DNA from: Muribaculaceae bacterium
GTDB taxonomy: Bacteria > Bacteroidota > Bacteroidia > Bacteroidales > Muribaculaceae
Assembly (NCBI GenBank): GCA_009775375.1
Contig: VSPO01000105.1
Span: forward strand, 1 to 12,237
Reading direction: 5' to 3'
Length of the DNA: 12,237 bases
Shown: positions 1 to 7,185 of the stretch, piece by piece
Position numbering within the stretch: the first letter of the stretch is position 1
Layout of the letters: the number at the start of each line of letters is the position of its first letter
Notes under the pieces: model-generated
Told to the model about the DNA's origin: nothing
What the model saw: only the letters and a program-made list of their open reading frames with translations
Database searches by the model: none
Made by a program: the position numbers and the translations under genes

Positions 1-29
1 TCTTAATTTTGCGACAAAACGCCATTTGC

Positions 30-242
30 TTACTTGTCGTCATTATTGATGTTTGCCAATTTTTGGGAAAGCCAACGGTAGGATTGCCAAATTCCGAACA
101 GGAGCCACATGCCCCAGGAGATCCATCGTGAGCTATCGAATGAATCCCGGGAATGAGGCAGGAATACCAGTGCCGACATTATTGTCGTGTATGCCAGGAA
201 CATACCTATCGCTTTCCATATTGTTTTTGCTTTGTCGCTCAT
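30..242 (-). CDS. Small two-TM membrane protein, unknown function
   Basis: A 70-residue protein not assigned to any family. Two hydrophobic stretches are visible, at about residues 8-28 and 40-58 (rich in Trp, Leu and Ile), joined by a short polar stretch. The C-terminus is polar and ends in Asn-Asn-Asp-Asp-Lys, so a helical hairpin in the inner membrane is the simplest reading. It has an ATG start and a TAA stop. The leader upstream is unusually long for so small a gene: a TAACTTTG -7 element lies about 110 nt before the ATG. The overlapping plus-strand frame lacks any recognisable feature. The gene reads away from the AbiE genes and does not obviously belong with them. Being real is likely but not certain. 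Confidence 0.55.
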   Translation of the reverse strand: MSDKAKTIWKAIGMFLAYTTIMSALVFLPHSRDSFDSSRWISWGMWLLFGIWQSYRWLSQKLANINNDDK

Positions 243-351
243 AATTTAATTATCCATAGATTGAAGTAAGCTATTCAAGTCGTGGGTGGTCAGGTAGACA
301 GCGACAAGCCGGAAATGGCCGGTCGTTTTCGATTTCCCGTTCCTTTGAATG

Positions 352-359
352 CAAAGTTA
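352..359 (-). promoter_or_regulatory. Candidate -7 box for the small membrane protein
   Basis: On the minus strand this reads TAACTTTG, an exact fit to the Bacteroidetes -7 consensus TAnnTTTG. No clear TTG is present about 20 nt upstream, so only half of the promoter is supported. It implies a leader of roughly 100 nt before the ATG at 242. That leader holds only a weak inverted repeat (CCGG arms near 311-325) and no recognisable riboswitch. Confidence 0.4.
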
Positions 360-463
360 ATGTTTATTTCGGGATTAATGGTATTGTATCAGTAATTTTC
401 AGGATTCAAATCCACGTCTCACGTATGGTTTTTATTATCATCTTAAGAAAATGCTTCTATGGA

Positions 464-1429
464 TTATAAATTCATGAGCAATTCATCTGTCAATGCCCAA
501 TAAAAGAACGCTTCGGGATTGCTTATCTTAAGCTTGTTAAGTTTGGTTGTAAGAACCCGGCCAATAGTCATATTTGAAACAGACAATGGATTATTGTCAA
601 AATGCCTGACATTGTTAATCTCACTTTCTAAAAGAACTGATAGATAAGCTGCTTTTGAGGCGTCTATAATCGCATCCTCCAAATGATATTTCTGTCTATA
701 CATGAAGGATGTAATACTCTTTATCCCTTTCTGCAAGAGCGCAAATTTATCTTTATCAACAAGTCCGCGTGTAGATATGTTGAGCGATGTATTGCGTATG
801 TCTTCATATATGGCGTGGATGTCATTCGTATCCAGTCCTCTGTAACTTAGTTCTATAGGTGCAATCATAGAGAACGCCTTGCGGGTGACTGCCAAATCAT
901 CCACATGATTGAAAAGATGACCCACGTCAAAGAGTTGTTTGGCGATTTCAAGAGTGGCCAGTTTTTCTTTTTTATAATACGGAATGCCGGTTGTGTCCGG
1001 GGCATATGCAGTCAACTTGTCTCCCAATATGTCGCCGATAGACGGAACTTCAACAAGGGCAGGTTTGCCGAGATTCTCAATGAGGGAGTGTTCTATTGCC
1101 AAATGCTCTACCTTCTGATAATGACAGTCTTCATAGAGGACATCAAGAAGTATATAGCCGGTATCGTTGTCCTTGAAGGCAACCTGATAATAAAATTTAG
1201 AATGGCTTTTCGGAATTTTAGTGCCTCTCTGTTTGCGTTCAACCAGACGGTAATCGATAAAACCGTGTGCCTCATACTCTCTAAGGTAGTCTTCAATATT
1301 AGTCCCGACCGGACAGATTATATCAATGTCTATCGACAGACGGTGTGGCACGTCTTTGAGCAGCAGCATGATACACGAGCCCCCTTTGAACTTGAAACTG
1401 CATCCGGAGCGGGCCAGCATGTCAAGCAA
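464..1429 (-). CDS. AbiEii/AbiGii-family nucleotidyltransferase toxin
   Basis: Nucleotidyltransferase toxin of a type IV (AbiE) toxin-antitoxin and phage-defence pair. Characterised relatives modify RNA, for example by adding nucleotides to tRNA ends, and cause reversible growth arrest; the target here is unknown. Counting from the TTG at 1429, the family motifs are clear: Gly-Gly-Ser at 16-18 in a FKGGS context, Asp34 and Asp36 in LSIDIDI, Asp96 in LLDVLYED, Lys138 in GDKLTAY, and Asp168 in KQLFDVGHLF. The catalytic core therefore looks intact. The protein is shorter at the N-terminus than usual. The in-frame sequence continues upstream to about 1530 with typical AbiEii residues (EWIARKANEL) but contains no ATG, because of an apparent one-base deletion near the original start. 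Translation might begin at TTG 1429 or ATG 1420. Its partner gene lies directly upstream. Confidence 0.85.
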   Translation of the reverse strand: MLDMLARSGCSFKFKGGSCIMLLLKDVPHRLSIDIDIICPVGTNIEDYLREYEAHGFIDYRLVERKQRGTKIPKSHSKFYYQVAFKDNDTGYILLDVLYEDCHYQKVEHLAIEHSLIENLGKPALVEVPSIGDILGDKLTAYAPDTTGIPYYKKEKLATLEIAKQLFDVGHLFNHVDDLAVTRKAFSMIAPIELSYRGLDTNDIHAIYEDIRNTSLNISTRGLVDKDKFALLQKGIKSITSFMYRQKYHLEDAIIDASKAAYLSVLLESEINNVRHFDNNPLSVSNMTIGRVLTTKLNKLKISNPEAFFYWALTDELLMNL

Positions 1430-1533
1430 CGAAAAGGCGTGTATGGCCTTTTCAAGAAGATTTGTGTCGGGGTAGTTTAGCTCGTTGGCTTTTCGAGCTA
1501 TCCATTCCTTAGAGAAGCATTTGGGTCTATCAT
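1430..1533 (-). other. Frameshifted 5' end of the AbiEii toxin gene
   Basis: The antitoxin stop TGA (1532-1530) overlaps an ATG at 1533-1531 in the ATGA arrangement typical of coupled genes. That ATG reads only ten sense codons (MIDPNASLRN) before TAG. The adjacent frame runs without a stop from the same place into the toxin and encodes the expected N-terminus (KEWIARKANELNY, then LLEKAIHAFSLLDM). Restoring one A in the short A-run after CCC would give MIDPKCFSKEWIARK joined to the toxin. I infer a single-base deletion or a sequencing error. A 7-bp inverted repeat (TAGCTCG/CGAGCTA, 1478-1500) also lies in this stretch. Confidence 0.7.
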
Positions 1534-2228
1534 GTTAATAACAGATTGGTTATGCCACGGCGACGGGCATAGCGGTTTAGGCGGGTTTTATTGACAGCAT
1601 AAATATTGATGGCGTTTTCAAGCATACGATCGGCCTCAGCGCCAAGGAAATATGAGAAATCAGGGTCCTTACGGACATCGATCAGAAGTTTTTCCAATGT
1701 CGGGGTAGAGATTCCGTTGATGGTCTGTATGGGAGACTCTGTAACCAAGGGCTTTATTATTATCCCTCCCTTAGCAAGATTGACGTATCTATATATGAAA
1801 TCTGCGTCAGGAGTCATCCATACCCTGTCGTCATTTTCCTTCAGATAATTGAAAACGGCTTCTATTGCGCTACGATCTGTCTCTATGTAGGTTATATTGT
1901 TTGCGGATAGATGGTGCTGTATGGATGAAAGTACGGATCCATTATATACGCACAGCGGGGCAAAGGGGAATTTTTGCTTTAGCTTTTCAACAATAGCAAT
2001 TTCCTTTTCTGTCGGGATGGCCCGGAACTGACTTTTATTGGCGGCTTTGGAGTATAATCCTCGTTCAATCCTTATAAGGTCGCCGGCTTCCACCAATTTT
2101 GACAGCAGGCAAGCGACCGTGTTTCGGCTATATTTGGCAATAGCTGAAATCCAGTTGCACAAATCATCTATCCCGAATGTTGTATTTTGTGACGAGTATT
2201 CCAATATCAGGGTCTTACAAGATGCCAT
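1530..2228 (-). CDS. AbiEi-like antitoxin/regulator (winged-helix)
   Basis: A 232-residue protein that is the likely antitoxin partner of the downstream AbiEii toxin. Residues about 17-60 look like a winged helix (DDLCNWISAIAKYSRNTV, LLSKLVEAGDLIRIERGLY): a recognition helix followed by the wing pattern IxRGLY, common in AbiEi-type N-termini. The rest resembles the C-terminal domain of Bacteroidales AbiEi-like proteins (possibly the DUF6577 group) and ends in a basic segment, KTRLNRYARRRG. In studied AbiE systems the antitoxin represses its own promoter by binding inverted repeats and neutralises the toxin without forming a stable complex. Here the stop overlaps the toxin's original ATG. A 12-bp inverted repeat lies 37 nt upstream of the start. 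The lower GC content than metX next door fits a horizontally acquired module. Confidence 0.8.
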   Translation of the reverse strand: MASCKTLILEYSSQNTTFGIDDLCNWISAIAKYSRNTVACLLSKLVEAGDLIRIERGLYSKAANKSQFRAIPTEKEIAIVEKLKQKFPFAPLCVYNGSVLSSIQHHLSANNITYIETDRSAIEAVFNYLKENDDRVWMTPDADFIYRYVNLAKGGIIIKPLVTESPIQTINGISTPTLEKLLIDVRKDPDFSYFLGAEADRMLENAINIYAVNKTRLNRYARRRGITNLLLT

Positions 2229-2254
2229 TTCTTAGTTGTGTATGTTTGAGAGAG

Positions 2255-2303
2255 CGAATATAATATAAAAACGGCAGAAGAGTAAATTTATTGCCGTTTT
2301 TAT
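2255..2303 (-). promoter_or_regulatory. Promoter region with 12-bp inverted repeat, candidate AbiEi operator
   Basis: Perfect arms ATAAAAACGGCA (2265-2276) and TGCCGTTTTTAT (2292-2303) enclose a 15-nt AT-rich loop. On the minus strand a -7-like TATATTCG (2262-2255, one mismatch to TAnnTTTG) follows directly, so the repeat covers the place where the -33 contacts would be. The position suits autorepression by the AbiEi-like protein. With flanking A and T tracts and a GC core it could instead be a weak bidirectional terminator. Confidence 0.5.
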
Positions 2304-2392
2304 GTATATTTTTTTGGTCGGGGGGAGGTGAGGGCGCAGGCTGGAAGCGGCTGGATGGTAGAGCTGTTGGGACTTTTTTATTAATGCTTGAC

Positions 2393-2421
2393 TTGGAATT
2401 GGCAGGGATTTATTAATTTTG
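2393..2421 (+). promoter_or_regulatory. Promoter of metX
   Basis: A TTG at 2393-2395 and TAATTTTG at 2414-2421 are separated by 18 nt, matching the Bacteroidetes TTG/TAnnTTTG pattern. Transcription would begin around 2428, leaving a leader of only about a dozen bases before the ATG at 2440. That leaves no room for a SAM riboswitch. Confidence 0.6.
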
Positions 2422-2439
2422 TGAAACTTTTTCAAGATT

Positions 2440-3516
2440 ATGCGTCAGTATTGCAATATAAAAGAGCCTTTCATCTTTGAAAGCGGAGAGACAATCCCAT
2501 CTCTGACAATAGCCTATGACACTTACGGCACTCTGAGTCCGGAACGCGACAACGTGGTGTGGGTGATGCACGGCCTTACGGCCAACTCAGACGTGGCCGA
2601 CTGGTGGCCGCATACGGTGGAGAGCGGCAAATTCCTCGATCCTGAGAAATATTTCATAATTTGCGCCAACATGCTTGGCTCCTGCTACGGCACGACCGGG
2701 CCCTCCTCCGTCAATCCCGCCACGGGCCGGCCCTGGTGTGGCGACTTCCCGAAAGTGACGATCCGCGATGCCGTCAAATGCCATCGTCTGCTCGCCCGTC
2801 GGCTCGGGATCAGGAAGATCCATGAGATGATCGGGGTGTCGCTCGGGGGATTTCAGGCGATAGAATGGATGGTGACGGATCCTGACATCGCCGACAACGT
2901 GATGTTCTGCGCCACCGACTCGTCGTGTAGCCCCTGGCTCGCGGCGTTCAACAAATCGATGTATATGGCCATCAACACCGATCCCACCTATGGTGAGCCG
3001 CGTCTCGACGCCGGTCGCAAGGGTCTCGCCACGGCCCGCTCAATTGCCCTCATAAGCTATCGCGGCCCGTTTGCCTACAACATGAGCCAGCGCGATGCCG
3101 AAGACCGTCCCGACCCGTTTTTCCGCCGCGTGCAGACCTATCAGGAATATCAGGGAGAGAAACTCTGCAAGCGATTTGACGTCTATTCCTACGTGCGCAT
3201 ATGCGAGAGCGGCGATTCCCACGACGTAGGCCGCGGAAGAGGAGGAATTAGGGAGGCCCTGAAACGGATAAAGGCCAACACGCTCGTAATCGGGATCAGT
3301 TCCGACATACTTTTCCCTCCCGAATGCCTGCGCGAGCTTGCCGACTCGATTCCCGGATCGAGCTTCCGGGTAATGGAATCGGATTTCGCCCACGACGGCT
3401 TCCTGATCGAACACGCCAAACTCAACGCCCTCATGCAGGAATGGAGGCAGACGAGAGGCGAGGGAGGGAGACAAAATAATGTTAAAAAAGTGGCGACGGA
3501 TTTGCAAACCCGCTGA
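2440..3516 (+). CDS. metX: Homoserine O-acetyltransferase
   Basis: A cytosolic alpha/beta-hydrolase-fold enzyme that transfers the acetyl group of acetyl-CoA to homoserine, the first committed step of methionine synthesis by the sulfhydrylation route. The nucleophile elbow GVSLGG is at 132-137 with Ser134. Asp289 (GISSDILFPP) and His318 (FAHDGFL) complete the catalytic triad in the family's usual order. Conserved surroundings include the oxyanion-region stretch MHGLTANSD near 43-51 and NMLGSCYGTTGPSS near 77-90. The length (358 residues) is normal, with a polar tail of about 20 residues after the last helix. The family also contains O-succinyltransferases; the acetyl call rests on family membership. 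GC content is clearly higher than in the AbiE genes to the left. It appears to be transcribed from its own promoter and divergently from abiEi. Confidence 0.93.
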   Translation: MRQYCNIKEPFIFESGETIPSLTIAYDTYGTLSPERDNVVWVMHGLTANSDVADWWPHTVESGKFLDPEKYFIICANMLGSCYGTTGPSSVNPATGRPWCGDFPKVTIRDAVKCHRLLARRLGIRKIHEMIGVSLGGFQAIEWMVTDPDIADNVMFCATDSSCSPWLAAFNKSMYMAINTDPTYGEPRLDAGRKGLATARSIALISYRGPFAYNMSQRDAEDRPDPFFRRVQTYQEYQGEKLCKRFDVYSYVRICESGDSHDVGRGRGGIREALKRIKANTLVIGISSDILFPPECLRELADSIPGSSFRVMESDFAHDGFLIEHAKLNALMQEWRQTRGEGGRQNNVKKVATDLQTR

Positions 3517-3532
3517 TTTATTGTTTTCTTTG
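3502..3532 (+). promoter_or_regulatory. Candidate promoter of the OmpA-lipoprotein gene
   Basis: TTG at 3502-3504, within the last codons of metX, and TTTCTTTG at 3525-3532 (one mismatch to TAnnTTTG) are spaced by 20 nt. Transcription from here would give a leader of about 50 nt containing the small GCGGC/GCCGC inverted repeat at 3551-3570. Confidence 0.45.
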
Positions 3533-3550
3533 TAGGAGATTTCCTTTTTT

Positions 3551-3570
3551 GCGGCCTCTTCCGGAGCCGC
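3551..3570 (+). other. Small inverted repeat in the ompA-type gene leader
   Basis: GCGGC (3551-3555) can pair with GCCGC (3566-3570) across a 10-nt loop. A T-run lies on its 5' side, not its 3' side, so it is not a terminator for metX. It may be a leader stem that protects the mRNA of this probably abundant envelope protein, but the stem is short and the call weak. Confidence 0.25.
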
Positions 3571-3591
3571 CAATTATTAACGCATATCTGA

Positions 3592-4461
3592 ATGAATATG
3601 AAAATCAAGACCTTACTTTTTGGAGCGGCAATGATCGCGATAGCATCCACAAGCTGCACCACCAACAAGAAATATGCCGAGCTTCAGGGAAAGTATGACT
3701 CCCTGCAGACTGACTATAATTCCACCCGTGAGGACCTTATCAACTGCAATGCCGACACGCGCAACCTCCAGCAGCAGCTTGAGACGGCCCGCCAGAACAA
3801 TGCCGAGTTGAAGAAGGGGATGGCTGAGTTGAAGGCCGTGCTCGACAAGAGTATGGACGCCAACGCCCAGGGTAGCGTCAACATCGCCAAGCTCGTCGAC
3901 GAGATCAACGCCTCCAACAAATACATAAAGCAGCTCGTAGACGCCAAGAGCAAATCCGATTCGCTCAACATCGCCCTTACAAACAAGCTGACCCGCTCGC
4001 TCTCCACCGACGAGCTGAAGGAGGTGGACGTGAAGGTGCTGAAGGGGGTGGTCTATATCTCTCTCGCCGACAATATGCTCTTCAAGACGGGGAGCTACGA
4101 GATCAACAGCCGCGCCATGGAGACGCTTTCCAAGATAGCAAAGATTATCAAGGACTACAAGGACTACGACGTGCTCGTGGAGGGCAACACCGACAACGTG
4201 CCCATCAGCCGTCCCAACATCCGCAACAACTGGGACCTCTCCGACCTTCGCGCCTCTTCCGTGGTGCAGGTGCTTCAGAACGACTTCGGCATCGACCCGC
4301 AGAGGATGACCGCGGCGGGGCGCGGCGAATACAATCCCATCGCCTCCAACGACACTGAGCTCGGCCGCCAGCGCAACCGCCGCACCGAGATCATCATAAC
4401 CCCGAAGCTCGACCAATTCCTCGACCTCATCGACCAGGCTCCGGAGGAGGCTGAGAAGTGA
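3592..4461 (+). CDS. OmpA-family peptidoglycan-binding lipoprotein
   Basis: An envelope lipoprotein that probably tethers the outer membrane to peptidoglycan. The signal peptide ends in a lipobox (ASTSC) with Cys22. Residues about 28-135 form a long coiled coil (heptad-like LQGKYDSLQTDYNSTRE and onward). From about 145 to 271 follows the OmpA C-terminal domain. Its landmarks are SLADNMLFKTGSYEIN near 157-172, VEGNTDNVPI near 196-205, NNWDLSDLRA at 212-221 (the peptidoglycan-contacting Asp/Arg region, Arg220 matching the conserved Arg) and RQRNRRTEIII near 259-269. The length (289) is typical of the Bacteroidales coiled-coil OmpA lipoproteins, which lack the beta-barrel of E. coli OmpA. ATG 3592 is followed by a second in-frame ATG two codons later; either gives a good signal peptide. 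The stop overlaps the next gene. Confidence 0.88.
   Translation: MNMKIKTLLFGAAMIAIASTSCTTNKKYAELQGKYDSLQTDYNSTREDLINCNADTRNLQQQLETARQNNAELKKGMAELKAVLDKSMDANAQGSVNIAKLVDEINASNKYIKQLVDAKSKSDSLNIALTNKLTRSLSTDELKEVDVKVLKGVVYISLADNMLFKTGSYEINSRAMETLSKIAKIIKDYKDYDVLVEGNTDNVPISRPNIRNNWDLSDLRASSVVQVLQNDFGIDPQRMTAAGRGEYNPIASNDTELGRQRNRRTEIIITPKLDQFLDLIDQAPEEAEK
4443..4450 (+). promoter_or_regulatory. Strong Shine-Dalgarno for the GTG-started thioredoxin gene
   Basis: GGAGGAGG lies 7 nt before the GTG at 4458, inside the last codons of the OmpA gene. Bacteroidota seldom rely on Shine-Dalgarno sites, so such a strong one is notable. It supports both the GTG start and translational coupling through the GTGA overlap. 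Confidence 0.6.
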
Positions 4462-4991
4462 GGACTTCGCTAAGGCATCTTATTTCGAATGCCGCCATGA
4501 TCACGTTCGTCATGGCGGCATTCGTCGCTTGCGTCAAGGAGGAGCCGGAGGAGAACTCCGGGCTCGGAGCGGGAGACGGCGTTCCCGTCTTCTCCGTGAC
4601 GCTGAACGATGGGAGCATCTTCTCCGACAGGACTATCCGTGGGAAAGTGGGCGTCATAGAGTTTTTCAATACCTCATGCGGCGATTGCAGGGAGAGTCTG
4701 CCGGTGCTTCAGGAGCTGTATGAAAGCAGAAAGGCGGAGAATGGAATAATCATTGCAGCGATTGCCCGGGAGGAGGGTGAGGAGGATATAGCGAGATTCT
4801 GGGAGAGTCATGGCTTGACTGTGCCGTATTCTCAGCAGACGGATAGGAGGGTCTACAATCTCTTCGCTACGGTGGGGATTCCCCGGATATACGTGGTGTC
4901 GCCGGAGGGAATCATCACGGCGGCCTACGGACCGGAGGACGCCCCCTCGCTGTCGCAGCTCGAATCAGACGTAGCCAAAGCCAAGCGCTGA
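4458..4991 (+). CDS. TlpA-like thioredoxin-fold lipoprotein
   Basis: A periplasmic thiol-disulfide oxidoreductase of the TlpA/ResA type. The GTG start overlaps the OmpA gene's TGA (GTGA) and is backed by a Shine-Dalgarno. A hydrophobic signal ends in the lipobox FVAC with Cys25. A short acidic linker follows, then the thioredoxin fold: IEFFNTSCGDCRES with the active-site pair Cys74/Cys77 and the cis-proline segment VGIPRIYVV with Pro142. At 177 residues it is the usual length for a single-domain family member. The first residue after the first cysteine is Gly rather than the Pro of classical thioredoxin, which is common in this group. It probably keeps envelope cysteines reduced or resolves disulfides; its substrate is unknown. 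A perfect 15-bp hairpin sits within the signal-peptide codons. Confidence 0.85.
   Translation: MRTSLRHLISNAAMITFVMAAFVACVKEEPEENSGLGAGDGVPVFSVTLNDGSIFSDRTIRGKVGVIEFFNTSCGDCRESLPVLQELYESRKAENGIIIAAIAREEGEEDIARFWESHGLTVPYSQQTDRRVYNLFATVGIPRIYVVSPEGIITAAYGPEDAPSLSQLESDVAKAKR
4486..4524 (+). repeat. Perfect 15-bp hairpin in lipoprotein signal-peptide codons
   Basis: CGAATGCCGCCATGA (4486-4500) is the exact reverse complement of TCATGGCGGCATTCG (4510-4524), with a 9-nt loop. It begins 29 nt into the thioredoxin lipoprotein gene and covers the hydrophobic core of the signal peptide. No T-run follows. A stem this long is very unlikely by chance. Confidence 0.85.
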
Positions 4992-5055
4992 CGTGGTTTG
5001 AAAATGTGAGTCTGCGCCTGCTCCCCATGTCGGATTGTTAATTTAGTTCGTATGG

Positions 5056-5086
5056 TTGCAAGATTATTGGGGAAGTATTATATTTG
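5056..5086 (+). promoter_or_regulatory. Promoter of the TPR/HTH regulator gene
   Basis: TTG at 5056-5058 and TATATTTG at 5079-5086, an exact TAnnTTTG match, are separated by 20 nt. The predicted leader is about 28 nt up to the ATG at 5121. This is the best promoter match in the window. Confidence 0.65.
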
Positions 5087-5120
5087 CAGTCAGATATTTC
5101 AATAATCTGTACCTTAAGAG

Positions 5121-6986
5121 ATGAAAGACTTCACTCGGATGCTGATAGTGCCAATTCTTTTGGCTGTCATGGCCGCCGGATGCGGCCATGACGAGACGGT
5201 GCGACGTCTTAACGAGGCCGACCGTCTGATCGACACGTTGCCTGACTCCGCGTTGACAGTTATCCGAACTATTGATGCTAAAGAACTGAAAGGCAGTGAG
5301 CAACGTGCCCGCCACAGCCTGTTGGAAACCATGGCTTTGCTAAAGATCGACCCTTCGGCGGCCACCGACAGCCTCTTCTCCCCGGCGTGGGATTACTACG
5401 CAGATAAAAAGAATCTCTCGCGAGAGACCATGCTCACCCACTTCGCCAAAGCCGCACTGTATACAGCACAGGACTCTGTTGCCTTGGCAATAATGGAGTA
5501 TGATAAAGTGATTTTTTTTGCAGACTCATTGACAAATATTCTGTACTCCGGACTTTCATACCTCAATACAGCCTCTTTATATTGCAGGAAATATGATTTT
5601 TCCTTTGATGAGACTATTCTGAATAAAGCGGAAAGTCTATTGACGGCTTATGCCTTCAAACCATATATTATTGGAGTCCATATCGTCAAGGGAACATATG
5701 CGGAAGGACGACAGAGGCTTGAAGATGCTTATGGTGAGTATTCAAAAGCTTACAGCGTATCGGAGTGCATCGGAGACAGCGTGAACATGATGAATGTAAA
5801 GGCAAGGATTGCCATCAACCTCATAATGCGTGATTCCCTGGCCTCCGGAACGGAAAAATTTAAAGAAGCTTTGATGTCGGGGTACACGCCGGATGAACAG
5901 CAATTGTTTGTTTATGCCGTAGGATTGCAGAACTTAGGGAAATATATGCAGGCGGAGGAGATTTATTCTTATTGGGGAAATTCTGATTCCGACATATCGA
6001 AGGCAAGGAAATATTACCTTATGTCAAGGGCAAGTGAGGTCTGTGGAGATAAGGGAATATCTCAGTCTTATATGGATTCATCCACGATTTATACTAACAG
6101 GGCGCAGTTGGCCATATCAGCCCAGTTCCATAATAAGGATATAGGTCGGAAGCTGAAATCTGCCAATGAATCCTTAACTCAAAGCCTGAAGAAAGAGCAT
6201 GAGGGAAGGTCCTTCTGGGTAAGTGTAAGTCTGGTTGTCCTTGTTGGCTTATGTGCCGGTGGATATTTCGGATTCAAGCAGTTTAAAAAAATGAAAGATA
6301 AGAGTAGGAAATCGGATGAAAAGATAGTGGAGATTCAGTCGGACTATGAAAATATGAAGATGAGCAAGGAGGAGTTGTCCAGACAATTATATGACCTTGA
6401 GAAATGGAATGAGGGTATGCAAGCAGATAAGGCCAAGCTTAAGAATACTGTCAGTGATCTCACCCTACGGCTTGAAAACGTATGTAAAAGCGTCTGTGAT
6501 ATTGAGGCCCTACGGAGCGAGTCTGAATGCATGAACGAAAAGATATCTGAAATAAAGATACAAATCAAAGATAAGTTATCGATTATGGCGGATCGATTTT
6601 TGGATTTTCATAGAGGTGTAGCTGACAGGTTCAACCGCACTCCAAAAGGGAATCGTCATTTGATTGAAAATTTCGAGAAGGATCGGGAACTGGTTTTTAA
6701 CGATTATAAAGAATCTTGTTTTAATAAAGAACTCGAAAGGGATATGGATCTGCTGTTGGACGGTATGGTCACTTATATGAGAGATGAGTTGAATTTTACG
6801 GAAGACGTTGTGTTGACAGCGATATTGGGAATCTGTGGTTTCAACTATAAAAGCATAGGTATGATCTTGAATATTCCCGCCAAGACTGCGAGCGCACGGT
6901 TGAGCCGTATCAAAGACAGATTCAAGGAAAATCAGAAGAATGACCCGGAATGCCGTATCCGTCATCTTCCATTCGCTCAAAATTGA
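5121..6986 (+). CDS. TPR lipoprotein/membrane regulator with C-terminal HTH-like domain
   Basis: A 621-residue protein of a common Bacteroidales family. A lipoprotein-type signal ends in MAAGC (Cys21). Residues about 24-345 are helical TPR-like repeats; the opening (LNEADRLIDTLPDSALTVI, then RARHSLLETMALLK) is the family hallmark. A transmembrane helix lies at about 365-386 (SFWVSVSLVVLVGLCAGGYF). It is followed by a basic juxtamembrane segment, a coiled coil at about 395-490, and a helical C-terminus. In that C-terminus FTEDVVLTAILGICGFNYKS and the segment NIPAKTASARLSRIKDRF (about 559-601) resemble an LuxR/sigma-region-4-type HTH. I infer periplasmic sensing by the TPR part and a cytoplasmic DNA-binding tail. 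It has its own promoter and stands directly upstream of the DUF3244/NVEALA cluster, which it may control. A perfect 11-bp hairpin covers the lipobox codons. Confidence 0.75.
   Translation: MKDFTRMLIVPILLAVMAAGCGHDETVRRLNEADRLIDTLPDSALTVIRTIDAKELKGSEQRARHSLLETMALLKIDPSAATDSLFSPAWDYYADKKNLSRETMLTHFAKAALYTAQDSVALAIMEYDKVIFFADSLTNILYSGLSYLNTASLYCRKYDFSFDETILNKAESLLTAYAFKPYIIGVHIVKGTYAEGRQRLEDAYGEYSKAYSVSECIGDSVNMMNVKARIAINLIMRDSLASGTEKFKEALMSGYTPDEQQLFVYAVGLQNLGKYMQAEEIYSYWGNSDSDISKARKYYLMSRASEVCGDKGISQSYMDSSTIYTNRAQLAISAQFHNKDIGRKLKSANESLTQSLKKEHEGRSFWVSVSLVVLVGLCAGGYFGFKQFKKMKDKSRKSDEKIVEIQSDYENMKMSKEELSRQLYDLEKWNEGMQADKAKLKNTVSDLTLRLENVCKSVCDIEALRSESECMNEKISEIKIQIKDKLSIMADRFLDFHRGVADRFNRTPKGNRHLIENFEKDRELVFNDYKESCFNKELERDMDLLLDGMVTYMRDELNFTEDVVLTAILGICGFNYKSIGMILNIPAKTASARLSRIKDRFKENQKNDPECRIRHLPFAQN
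5166..5192 (+). repeat. Perfect 11-bp hairpin over lipobox codons
   Basis: GTCATGGCCGC (5166-5176) pairs exactly with GCGGCCATGAC (5182-5192) around a 5-nt loop. The stem spans the codons for VMAAGCGHD, that is, the lipobox and acylated cysteine of the regulator. It starts 46 nt after the start codon. It has no T-tract, so it is not an intrinsic terminator. Confidence 0.8.
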
Positions 6987-7124
6987 AAGAAAAATTTCTG
7001 CATCGTTTATTTTGTTGATGTTCAGGTACATATGTCATAATTTGAACGAAATGGGAACATGCTTTGCCCTTTGATAATCAATGTGTTAATAAATTTATAT
7101 GTAGAAATAAAGTTGGCAATTTTT

Positions 7125-7156
7125 TTGGAAAGCAACATGGGAAGGTGCTAATTTTA
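7125..7156 (+). promoter_or_regulatory. Promoter of the DUF3244/peptide cluster
   Basis: TTG at 7125-7127 and TAATTTTA at 7149-7156 (G to A at the last base of TAnnTTTG) are spaced by 21 nt in the 199-nt gap after the regulator gene. Transcription would start near 7163 and leave a CA-rich leader of about 23 nt. The rest of the gap is AT-rich, and I see no clear terminator for the regulator gene in it. Confidence 0.55.
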
Positions 7157-7185
7157 CACCACAAACCAACACAACAACCTATGTT

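Noticed and set aside
905..1480. 191-codon plus-strand frame opposite the AbiEii gene
   Set aside because: The minus strand encodes clear nucleotidyltransferase motifs. The plus frame shows no recognisable domain and no promoter.
2232..2435. 67-codon minus-strand frame in the abiEi-metX gap
   Set aside because: It overlaps the promoters and inverted repeat of the divergent genes and has low-complexity composition. There is no family resemblance.
2422..2439. Possible SAM riboswitch before metX
   Set aside because: The predicted leader is only about 12 nt and no conserved fold is visible, so there is no room for an aptamer.
3613..4416. Long antisense frame (267 codons) across the OmpA-type gene
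   Set aside because: It is a shadow of the GC-rich sense gene. The translation is a Val/Gly/Leu-rich string without domains, while the plus strand has a clear lipobox and OmpA domain.
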